Positions 1 to 5,612 of a DNA stretch of 12,669 nucleotides are shown one piece after another. The notes beneath the pieces are model-generated. The model saw nothing but the letters and a program-made list of their open reading frames with translations, was not told the origin of the DNA and made no database searches. The first letter of the stretch is position 1, and each line of letters opens with the position of its first letter. This DNA is from DASVXQ01 sp046727955 (GTDB taxonomy: Bacteria; Actinomycetota; CALGFH01). The stretch covers positions 1-12,669 of the forward strand of contig JBKPDO010000070.1 of assembly GCA_046727955.1 (NCBI GenBank). The letters are read 5' to 3'. The translations under genes were made by a program, and so were the position numbers.

Positions 1-2
1 GG

Positions 3-1148
3 CAGGGGGCGGCCGCCTCGGCGCCGACCGCGGCCGCTCACCATGCCCGTGGTGGCGCGCGGGCGTGGGCGGCGGGCGCGCTGCTGATCGCGGCGGCGCT
101 GCTGGCGCTCGCCCCCGTCTTCAGCGGCGACTACGCGCAGCAGGTGTCGTTCCGGATCTTCGAGTACGCGGCGCTGGGGCAGGCCTGGAACCTGCTGGCC
201 GGGTACGGCGGGCTGGTCTCGCTCGGCTCGGCCGCGTTCATCGGCATCGGCGAGTACACCACCGCGGAGCTGACCAACCACGGCTTGCCGCTGGTGCCTG
301 GGATGCTGGTGTCCGGGGCGTTCGCGGCGGCCTTCGCCACCATCGTCAGCCCGGCGCTGTTCCGCCTGCGCGGGCTCTACTTCACCATCGGCACGCTGGC
401 GCTGGCGGAGGCGCTGCGGCTGTTCATGGTCAACTACAACGGCCTCGGCGGGAACATCGGCGTCTTGCTGGAGAGCGCGGCGCCCACCACGGCCGGACTG
501 TACTGGCTCTCGCTCGGCGTGGCGGCCGCCGCCACCGGGCTGGTCCTGCTGGTGCTGCGCACGCGCCTGACGATCAGCCTGCGCGCGGTGCGTGACGACG
601 AGGACGTCGCGCGCCAGATGGGCCTGTGGTCGTTCCGGACGAAGCTATTCGCCTTCACCTTCGCCGCCTTCCTGATGGGCGTGGCCGGCGGCCTGCAGGC
701 GGGCAAGCTGTCCCACATCGAGCCGTACGGCGCCTTCGGGCTGCAGTGGACGGTGGACATCGTCACGGTGGTGCTGATCGGCGGGCTCGGCACCACTGGC
801 GGGCCGCTCGTCGGCGCGGTGTTCATGGTGGCACTGGCGGAGCTGCTGAGCGGCTCCCCGTCGCTGCACCTGGCGATCACGGGCGCGATCGTTGTCGCGG
901 TGGTCCGCTTCGCGCCCCACGGTCTGTGGGGGGTGGCGTCACGAGCCGCGGCGCACTGGGGGTCCGGGGGGCGCAAGAGCGAGGCCAAAGGCGGGGCACC
1001 ACAGAGTGAAGCAGAGCCGAGCGTTCGTCCCTCGGTGGATGCAGGGTCCGGGGGGCTCGCTAGCGAGGCCATGGCCGGGGTACCAGGCCCGCCGAGCAGA
1101 GCCGAGCGTAGCCCCCCGGCGGACAGGCGGGCGGGGAGGGCGCCGTGA
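3..1148 (+). CDS. livM: Branched-chain amino acid ABC transporter permease, LivM type (5' partial)
   Basis: Inner-membrane channel subunit of a LIV-type importer for branched-chain amino acids or related amides. The frame is open to the left edge, so the true start lies outside; an ATG at 43 is in another frame and soon stops, and the ATG-like start at 144 would cut off a hydrophobic segment encoded at about 81-120. Visible hallmarks are the GLYFTIGTLALAEALRLF stretch (about 375-425), the cytoplasmic loop LRAVRDDEDVARQMG (580-625) that contacts the ATPases, and the helix around AGGLQAGKLSHIEPYG. The family fold ends near the codons for HGLWGV (about 920-935). The last 60 or so residues are a hydrophilic Ser/Gly/Ala/Glu tail encoded by a repeated GC-rich sequence and are not expected in the family. 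The stop overlaps the GTG of the next gene by 4 bases, so translation is probably coupled. The family call is firm; the substrate is inferred. Confidence 0.9.
   Translation, partial: QGAAASAPTAAAHHARGGARAWAAGALLIAAALLALAPVFSGDYAQQVSFRIFEYAALGQAWNLLAGYGGLVSLGSAAFIGIGEYTTAELTNHGLPLVPGMLVSGAFAAAFATIVSPALFRLRGLYFTIGTLALAEALRLFMVNYNGLGGNIGVLLESAAPTTAGLYWLSLGVAAAATGLVLLVLRTRLTISLRAVRDDEDVARQMGLWSFRTKLFAFTFAAFLMGVAGGLQAGKLSHIEPYGAFGLQWTVDIVTVVLIGGLGTTGGPLVGAVFMVALAELLSGSPSLHLAITGAIVVAVVRFAPHGLWGVASRAAAHWGSGGRKSEAKGGAPQSEAEPSVRPSVDAGSGGLASEAMAGVPGPPSRAERSPPADRRAGRAP
958..1124. repeat. GC-rich imperfect direct repeat with palindromes, forming the 3' end of livM
   Basis: Two related units of about 65 bases lie 84-85 bases apart: 960-1023 and 1044-1108. 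Both begin GGGTCCGGGGGGC, share GCGAGGCC, and end GCAGAGCCGAGCG. The second unit is strongly palindromic: GTCCGGGGGGCTCGCT (1046-1061) faces AGCGTAGCCCCCCGGCGGAC (1105-1124), which pairs apart from small bulges, and it contains the perfect palindromes CTCGCTAGCGAG (1056-1067) and GGCCATGGCC. It looks like a REP-type or small mobile repeat that landed at the gene end and is now translated. Genome-wide copies were not checked. Confidence 0.6.
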
Positions 1149-2749
1149 CCGCCGCGCCCGGGGCGGCCCCCGCCGCACGGGAGGCGCCCCTCCTCGAGAT
1201 CGCCGGGCTCACCAAGCGCTTCGGCGGGGTGTCCGCGGTCGGCGGCCTCGACCTGGTGGTGCGCTCCGGCGAGACGCTCGGCGTGATCGGGCCCAACGGC
1301 GCCGGCAAGAGCACCCTGGTCGAACTGGTCAGCGGCGCGCTGCGCGCCAGCGCCGGGCGCATCCGCCTCGACGGGCAGGACGTGACCCGGCTGCCGGCGC
1401 CCGCCAGGGCGAGGCTGGGCATCGGCCGCACGCATCAGGTCCCGCGGCCGTTCGCCCGCATGACGGTGCTGGAGAACCTGCTGCTCGGCCGGCTCTACCG
1501 AGCCGGGACCAGGCGCCTACGGGTGGCGCGGCGGGAAGGGCTCGAGATCCTGGAGCGCACCGGCCTCGCCGCTGCGGCCGACCAGCCCGCCGGGTCGCTG
1601 CCGCTGCTGCGCCTGAAGCGACTCGAGCTGGCCCGGGCGCTGGCGCTGCGCCCGCGCCTGCTGCTGCTCGACGAGATCGGCGCCGGGCTGATCGAGTCGG
1701 AGCTGCCAGAGCTGATCGCGCTGATCCGCTCGCTGCGCGGGGAGGTGGAGGCGGTCCTGGTGATCGAGCACGTGGTCGAGCTGATCCAGGCCTGCTGCGA
1801 CCGCGTGGCGGTGCTCGACTGGGGCCGCAAGCTGGTGGAGGGCACGCCCGACGAGGTGCTGCGGGACCCGCAGGTCGTCGCGGTCTACCTGGGCACCGGC
1901 GCCACCCGGGAGCCGGCCGCTGGGGCTGGCGGGGCGTCCAGCGTCACCGGGGTCCCAGGGGCGGCCGCGGTCACTGAGGTCCCCGGGGTCACTGAAGTCC
2001 CCGGGGTCACTGAAGTCCCCGGGGTCACTGAGGCGTCCGGGGCCGAGCCGGTGCTGCGGCTGGACGGGGTGACGGTCCGCTACGGGGCGGTGCGTGCCCT
2101 CCACGACGTCAGCTTGGAGGTGCGCCGCGGCGAGATCGTCACCTTGCTCGGCGCCAACGGCGCCGGCAAGACCACCACGGCCCGAGCGATCACCGGCATG
2201 GCGCCGCTGGCGGCCGGCACGGTCTGGTACAGCGGCGAGCGGATCGACGGGCGGCGTCCGGACCAGGTCGCGGGCCGCGGCATCGCCCACTGCCTGGAGG
2301 GGCGCCGCATCTTCGCCGACCTCTCCGTCCAGGAGAACCTCGAGCTCGGCGGCCGCGGCGCCAGCAGGGCCGAGCGCCGCCACCGGCTGGACGCCGTCTA
2401 CGGATTGTTTCCCGACCTGGCCGAGCGCCGAGGCCTTTCTGGCGGGCTGCTCTCCGGTGGGCAGCAGCAGATGCTCGCCATCGGCAGAGTGCTGATGGCG
2501 GCGCCGGATCTGGTGATCTTCGACGAGATCTCGCTGGGTCTCGCCCCCGTCGTGGTCGACCGCCTCTACCAGGCGCTGGCCGCGGTCAACCGCCGCGGCG
2601 TGGCCATGCTGGTGATCGAGCAGAACGTGGAGCGCGGCCTCGCCCTCGCCGACCGCGCCTGCGTGCTGGAGCGAGGTCGCGTGGCCCTCTCCGGCGAGCC
2701 GGCCGCCATCCGCGACGACCCCCGCCTGCTCGCCCTCTATGTCGGTTAG
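1145..2749 (+). CDS. livG-livF: Fused LivG-LivF ABC transporter ATPase
   Basis: Provides both ATPase domains of the LIV importer in one 534-residue chain. Domain 1 (about 14-250) is LivG-like: Walker A GPNGAGKST at 49-57, the GRTHQVPRPF Q-loop region at 94-103, Walker B LLLLDE at 172-177, and H-loop IEH at 207-209. Its signature region reads SLPLLRLKRLELARA (151-165) rather than LSGGQ. Domain 2 (about 303-534) is LivF-like: Walker A GANGAGKTT at 336-344, LEGRRIF at 384-390, LSGGQ at 436-440, Walker B LVIFDE at 456-461, and IEQN at 491-494, where LivF normally has Gln in place of the H-loop His. The linker (about 252-300) carries VTEVPG repeats. The two proteins are normally separate genes of about 250 and 235 residues. 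The GTG start overlaps the livM stop (GTGA). The stop codon TAG is the outer edge of the downstream inverted-repeat element. Confidence 0.92.
   Translation: MTAAPGAAPAAREAPLLEIAGLTKRFGGVSAVGGLDLVVRSGETLGVIGPNGAGKSTLVELVSGALRASAGRIRLDGQDVTRLPAPARARLGIGRTHQVPRPFARMTVLENLLLGRLYRAGTRRLRVARREGLEILERTGLAAAADQPAGSLPLLRLKRLELARALALRPRLLLLDEIGAGLIESELPELIALIRSLRGEVEAVLVIEHVVELIQACCDRVAVLDWGRKLVEGTPDEVLRDPQVVAVYLGTGATREPAAGAGGASSVTGVPGAAAVTEVPGVTEVPGVTEVPGVTEASGAEPVLRLDGVTVRYGAVRALHDVSLEVRRGEIVTLLGANGAGKTTTARAITGMAPLAAGTVWYSGERIDGRRPDQVAGRGIAHCLEGRRIFADLSVQENLELGGRGASRAERRHRLDAVYGLFPDLAERRGLSGGLLSGGQQQMLAIGRVLMAAPDLVIFDEISLGLAPVVVDRLYQALAAVNRRGVAMLVIEQNVERGLALADRACVLERGRVALSGEPAAIRDDPRLLALYVG
1943..2041 (+). 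repeat. 18-bp in-frame tandem repeat in the LivG-LivF linker
   Basis: Four consecutive 18-bp units (1970-1987, 1988-2005, 2006-2023, 2024-2041) of the form GTCACTGAAGTCCCCGGG encode the hexapeptide VTEVPG. Units 2 and 3 are identical; unit 1 differs by one base and unit 4 is more diverged. A further diverged unit, GTCACCGGGGTCCCAGGG, sits at 1943-1960, separated by 9 bases. All indels are multiples of three, so the array keeps the fusion open. The near identity of the inner units suggests recent slippage and probable copy-number variation among strains. Confidence 0.9.
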
Positions 2750-2871
2750 AGCGCCGGTCAAATAGCCGGCGCAGCATGCAGCGTCAGACCATATGTGCAG
2801 CTCCCAGCCCTGCGCGCCGCCCCCGGTGGCCACCCAATCACCTCAACACCGGCTGCTTGACCGGCGCTCTA
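2747..2871. mobile_element. MITE-like element with terminal inverted repeats flanked by TA
   Basis: TAGAGCGCCGGTCAA at 2747-2761 is the exact reverse complement of TTGACCGGCGCTCTA at 2857-2871; with two mismatches the match extends inward through AGCCGG to about 23 bases. The unit is 125 bp, has no coding capacity, and each GAGCGCC arm is flanked by TA, as expected for IS630/Tc1-mariner type elements that duplicate TA on insertion. The left TAG is used as the stop codon of the livGF fusion. It could instead be a long-looped transcription terminator, but a 95-base interior argues against that. No transposase of a matching family is in the window. Confidence 0.6.
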
Positions 2872-2876
2872 GAGCG

Positions 2877-2910
2877 GCGGTGAGGCGACGCCCCTCACAT
2901 CCCTCACCGC
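2877..2910. terminator. Hairpin between convergent genes
   Basis: GCGGTGAGG (2877-2885) and CCTCACCGC (2902-2910) form a perfect 9-bp stem around a 16-base loop. It lies between the plus-strand livGF fusion and the minus-strand hydrolase and includes the hydrolase stop codon (2904-2906). There is no T-run, which is usual for terminators in high-GC actinobacteria. It could serve both converging transcripts. Confidence 0.45.
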
Positions 2911-4037
2911 TCCAGACGCCGCCAGGCCGCCGCCTTCAGGTGCTCGGCCAGCCAGTCCGCCATGAGCGCGCGCGACTCCAAGACGTGGTTGGTCAGGCCG
3001 TGGTTGCCGTCCTCGAACATCACCAGCTCGGCGCCGGGCGCCTCGGCCGCGAGCTGCTCCGCGTGGGACGGCGCGATGAGACGGTCCAACCTGCCGAAGA
3101 CGACCAGCAGAGGGCTGGTGATGCGCTCGGCGGCGCCGGCGAGCGTGAGCGCCGCGGCGCGCGCGTGTGCCGCTTCGGGACTGGCGGCGCCCGAGCGGCG
3201 CTGGAAGGCGGCGCGGGTGAGCAGCGGGAGCTCCTCGAAGCCCTGGTCGAAGCGGTACGGACCGGCCAGGGCCACCGCCGCCCTGGCACGCGGCTCGAAG
3301 GCCGCCGCCCGGGCCGCGTAGTAGCCGCCGAGGCTCACGCCGAAGACGCCGAGCCGCTCGGCGTCCACCTCGGGCCGGCGCTCGAGCCAGTCGAAGCAGG
3401 CCGCCACCACCCGTTCGTAGGCAGGCTCGATCGGCAGCTCGTATTCGGCCTCGCCCTGGCCCGGCCCGTCGACCGCGAGGGTGGCGAGCCCGCGCCGGAG
3501 CAGGTATTCGGCAGTCGCCTGCAGCTCCTCTTTAACCGAGTCGAGGCCGGGGACCATGAGCACGGTGGGCGCTGGGCGCTCGCCCGGCGGCAGGCGCAGG
3601 TAGGCGGCGAGGCGCGTGCCCTGGTACGGGATCTCGACCCGTGCGGCGGGCGGCTCGAGCGCCCAGGCGCCCCGGGCGTAGCAGGCGACCGCGCGCTCGT
3701 GCGCGGCGCGCTGCTGGTCTGGATACTCGGTGAACAGGAATTTGCCCCAGTGCCAGCACAGCGCGGCGCGGCGCCAGGCGCCAGCCGCGGTGAGCCGCCT
3801 GCCGTGCTGGTCGGCGCGCTCGGCGAGTGCCTCGTAGCCGGCCGCCGTCCGCCCCCACTCGCGGCACCACTCCTCCCAGCGCGCGATGCGGCCCAGGGTC
3901 GCCTGGAGGTCCGCATAGTCGGTGCCGTTGGCGACGAACCGCAGCGCCCAGTGAGCCGTCGCCCCCCGCACCCGCTCCTCCCGCACCCGGTCGTCCGGTA
4001 TCCCCTCGTCCGGCAGCCGGCCCTCGCCGCTCGTCAC
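2904..4037 (-). CDS. Alpha/beta hydrolase, dihydropseudooxynicotine hydrolase/FrsA-like
   Basis: A 377-residue cytoplasmic serine hydrolase. An N-terminal helical cap region (about 25-125, rich in Trp, Ala and Arg) precedes a canonical alpha/beta hydrolase fold. Visible catalytic elements are the nucleophile elbow GVSLGGY with Ser235, the acid in VFGRLDRL (Asp318), and the base in DGNHGLTN (His346); MVPGLDSVKEE (161-171) fits the oxyanion-loop region. Helical N-terminal domain plus this motif set resembles 2,6-dihydropseudooxynicotine hydrolase and related C-C bond or ester hydrolases; the substrate is unknown. The frame extends to a GTG at 4085, but GTG at 4037 is preferred because GGGAGGA (4050-4044) sits 6 bases before it and a promoter-like sequence gives a short leader. 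It converges with livGF and appears to be a single-gene unit. Confidence 0.85.
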   Translation of the reverse strand: MTSGEGRLPDEGIPDDRVREERVRGATAHWALRFVANGTDYADLQATLGRIARWEEWCREWGRTAAGYEALAERADQHGRRLTAAGAWRRAALCWHWGKFLFTEYPDQQRAAHERAVACYARGAWALEPPAARVEIPYQGTRLAAYLRLPPGERPAPTVLMVPGLDSVKEELQATAEYLLRRGLATLAVDGPGQGEAEYELPIEPAYERVVAACFDWLERRPEVDAERLGVFGVSLGGYYAARAAAFEPRARAAVALAGPYRFDQGFEELPLLTRAAFQRRSGAASPEAAHARAAALTLAGAAERITSPLLVVFGRLDRLIAPSHAEQLAAEAPGAELVMFEDGNHGLTNHVLESRALMADWLAEHLKAAAWRRLER

Positions 4038-4072
4038 CCCGGGTCCTCCCGCCTTCGGCAATCGTTTGCAGC

Positions 4073-4106
4073 AACTTCGCCTCACGTCCCCGCCTTGTCA
4101 AGGCGG
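4073..4106 (-). promoter_or_regulatory. Promoter with a 17-bp palindrome over the -35 box
   Basis: On the minus strand TTGACA (4101-4096) is followed after exactly 17 bases by GAAGTT (4078-4073), a perfect -35 and a weak -10. The predicted RNA would start near 4066 and have a leader of about 30 bases to the GTG at 4037. The -35 lies in the middle of the palindrome CCGCCTTGTCAAGGCGG (4090-4106, 8-bp arms around one base), a plausible operator for a repressor of the hydrolase gene. This reading is inference from sequence only. Confidence 0.45.
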
Positions 4107-4295
4107 CCGGCGTCCCCCCGCGAGGCGGCCATACGGCCGATCTGTCGGCGGCGGTCTGACCGCCACGCCGAGGAAGCGGCGCCGCTTGGCCTCGAAGCCG
4201 TGGCGGTCCTCGAACCGGATACCGAACGGGGCGGCGCGGACGCGCCGGAGGATGTCGTCGGCATCCTGGGCCCGCCGGAGGTGCTCTCCGCGGAG
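4098..4295 (-). pseudogene. Orphan coding remnant without a start codon
   Basis: Between the permease stop and the hydrolase promoter, one minus-strand frame stays open for 65 codons with about 90% G/C in third positions over the first 45 codons and a protein-like composition, including ADDILRRVRAAPFGIRFEDR and GFEAKRRRFLGVAV. It starts just past the permease stop in a different frame. I found no ATG, GTG or TTG in this frame within it before GGC-GTG-GCG, or for about 90 bases upstream within the permease gene. It ends at TGA 4100-4098. The best reading is the C-terminal remnant of an unrecognised gene, its front removed by the rearrangement that placed the permease here. The last 20 codons (Pro/Arg/Gly-rich) may be read-through. 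Confidence 0.3.
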
Positions 4296-4296
4296 G

Positions 4297-5124
4297 TCAG
4301 GTCCGCCTCCGGAACGCCCGCAGGGCGAGCGGAGCGAACACCACCGCGATAGCCGCGGCCCAGGCCAGCGCCTGCAGCGCTGGACGAGCCACCGGCCCGC
4401 TCACCAGCAGGCCACGGATCGCATCGGCGAGCAGGGTCACCGGGTTGACCTTCACCCACGCCTGCAGCCAGCCAGGCATGCTCGCCGCGGGAACGAACGC
4501 GCCGCTGCCGAATGTCAGCGGCAGTAGCACGACGAAGCCGAGCATCTGCACTTTCTCGGGCGCGTCGGCCAGGACGCCGATGAGCACCGGGAACCAGGAG
4601 AAGGCGAGCGTGAACACCACCAGCAGCGCGAAGGTGCCGAGCACGCCGACCGGGCTCGTCTGGACCCGGAAGCCCAGCAGCAACCCGGCGCCGAGCAGGA
4701 TCGCCACCGACCAGGCCTGCCGCACGACGTCGGCCATGATCCGTCCCGCCAGCGGCGACGAGCGGGCGATCGGCAGGCTCCGGAAGCGGTCGAACACGCC
4801 CTTGCCGATGTCGGTGTTCAGCGCGACCGCGGTGTTCATGGCCAGGAAGAGCGCGTTCTGGACAATGATGCCGGCCAGGCCGAACTCCAGGTACTCCTTT
4901 GGCGATCCGGCGATGGCGCCGCCGAACACGTAGACGAACAGCAGCACGAACATCAGTGGCTGCAGGCTGAGGTCGAACAGCTCCATCGGGTTGTGCTTGA
5001 TCTGGACCAGGCTGCGCCAGGCCAGGGTGAGCGCGTGCCTGACCGCGCCGAGCGGGCTGACCCTCGTGGACAGCGAAGGCAGGGGTCGGGCGGGTGGGCT
5101 GATGGTCTCGGTCATGGTCGTCAT
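4297..5124 (-). CDS. ABC-2 type permease, DrrB/daunorubicin-resistance family
   Basis: A 275-residue membrane protein, normal in length for a DrrB-like exporter permease. About six hydrophobic segments are visible: after MELFDLSLQPLMFVLLFVYV, around the GIIVQNALFLAMN stretch, in the VAILLGAGLLLGF and TFALLVVFTLAFSW stretches, in MLGFVVLLPLTFGSGAFVP, and at the C terminus (ALAWAAAIAVVFAPLALRAF). The loop GVFDRFRSLPIARSSPLAGR is the characteristic cytoplasmic motif of this family, thought to contact the ATPase. The ATG at 5124 has AGGAG six bases upstream and overlaps the upstream stop by ATGA. Such permeases pump drugs, lipids or antibiotics with a DrrA-type ATPase; here the partner gene is truncated, so the pump may be inactive or use an ATPase encoded elsewhere. 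Confidence 0.9.
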   Translation of the reverse strand: MTTMTETISPPARPLPSLSTRVSPLGAVRHALTLAWRSLVQIKHNPMELFDLSLQPLMFVLLFVYVFGGAIAGSPKEYLEFGLAGIIVQNALFLAMNTAVALNTDIGKGVFDRFRSLPIARSSPLAGRIMADVVRQAWSVAILLGAGLLLGFRVQTSPVGVLGTFALLVVFTLAFSWFPVLIGVLADAPEKVQMLGFVVLLPLTFGSGAFVPAASMPGWLQAWVKVNPVTLLADAIRGLLVSGPVARPALQALAWAAAIAVVFAPLALRAFRRRT

Positions 5125-5447
5125 GCGGCACTCCTGTCGGTGTCGTCCCGGTCACCGGGCGCGGCGTCGCCGGTACGGTGGCCGGTGAGAGCGAAGAAGA
5201 CCTCGTCGAGGCTCGGCTTGCGCAGCGACAGCTCGGCGACGGGCACGCCCGCCACGCTCAGCCGCTGCAGCACGGCGGGCGGCACGGCCGGGTCGGCGAC
5301 CCGGGCCGAGACCACGCCCCCCGCGGTGTCAGGGACCGTCGCGCAGAGGTCGGCGACCCGACCGACAACCGTGCCGAGGTCGCCGTCGCGCACCGGGCGC
5401 ACCTCCAGGACCTGCTCACCGACCTGCGCCTTGAGCTGGGCTGTCAC
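5121..5447 (-). pseudogene. DrrA-type ABC ATPase remnant: C-terminal domain only
   Basis: The 108 residues match the C-terminal accessory domain that follows the nucleotide-binding domain in daunorubicin-resistance ATPases: a TAQLKAQVGEQVLEVRPV start (normally GTPxxLKxxVG), then a small alpha/beta region, ending in LSLRKPSLDEVFFALTGH, the typical family end. Walker A, Q-loop, LSGGQ and Walker B, about 220 residues in intact proteins, are all missing. In-frame TGA at 5468-5466 lies seven codons before the GTG at 5447, and nothing in the 165 bases upstream resembles the missing domain in any frame I read. The GTG has no good ribosome binding site. The downstream permease overlaps by ATGA. This is most simply a 5'-deleted gene; a surviving stand-alone regulatory domain is less likely. 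Confidence 0.75.
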
Positions 5448-5464
5448 GCCGCCCGCGCGCCCAC

Positions 5465-5486
5465 GTCAGGCTGAGATTTCGCTGAC
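5465..5486. repeat. Short inverted repeat at the ATPase deletion junction
   Basis: GTCAG (5465-5469) and CTGAC (5482-5486) flank GCTGAGATTTCG, giving an island with a TTT run in otherwise very GC-rich sequence, immediately upstream of the truncated ATPase remnant. It resembles in style the ends of some insertion sequences and could be the scar of the event that removed the ATPase domain. The evidence is weak: short arms and a single copy. Confidence 0.25.
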
Positions 5487-5564
5487 ACGGGCGCTCAGGT
5501 CGCCGCTCACTCCTCCCGACGAACGGCTTGGCCGCCCCACCGGGCATGCGAGGGAGCGGGCGGA

Positions 5565-5604
5565 CCCCCCGGTCCCTTGAGTTCCCGCTCTACTGGCCGG
5601 GGGG
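5565..5604 (-). terminator. Possible terminator after the polymerase gene
   Basis: CCCCCCGG (5565-5572) and CCGGGGGG (5597-5604) can pair as an 8-bp all-GC stem with a 24-base loop, beginning 9 bases past the stop of the LigD-type gene on the minus strand. There is no T-run. The rest of the 165-base gap between this gene and the ATPase remnant (5448-5612) shows no gene. Confidence 0.3.
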
Positions 5605-5612
5605 CCCGTTGC

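Noticed and set aside
434..1435. Long minus-strand open frames opposite livM and livGF
   Set aside because: High GC keeps antisense frames open; the plus-strand products have clear transporter motifs and these do not.
1943..2041. Tandem array considered as a CRISPR
   Set aside because: Units are contiguous 18-mers without spacers and in frame within a protein linker.
2747..2871. Inverted repeat considered as a simple terminator
   Set aside because: The arms are 95 bases apart and flanked by TA, and a better short hairpin lies just beyond at 2877-2910.
2793..4352. Long plus-strand open frame opposite the hydrolase
   Set aside because: It is the antisense shadow of a gene with an intact catalytic triad; its Arg/Gly/Pro-rich, low-complexity product has no family features.
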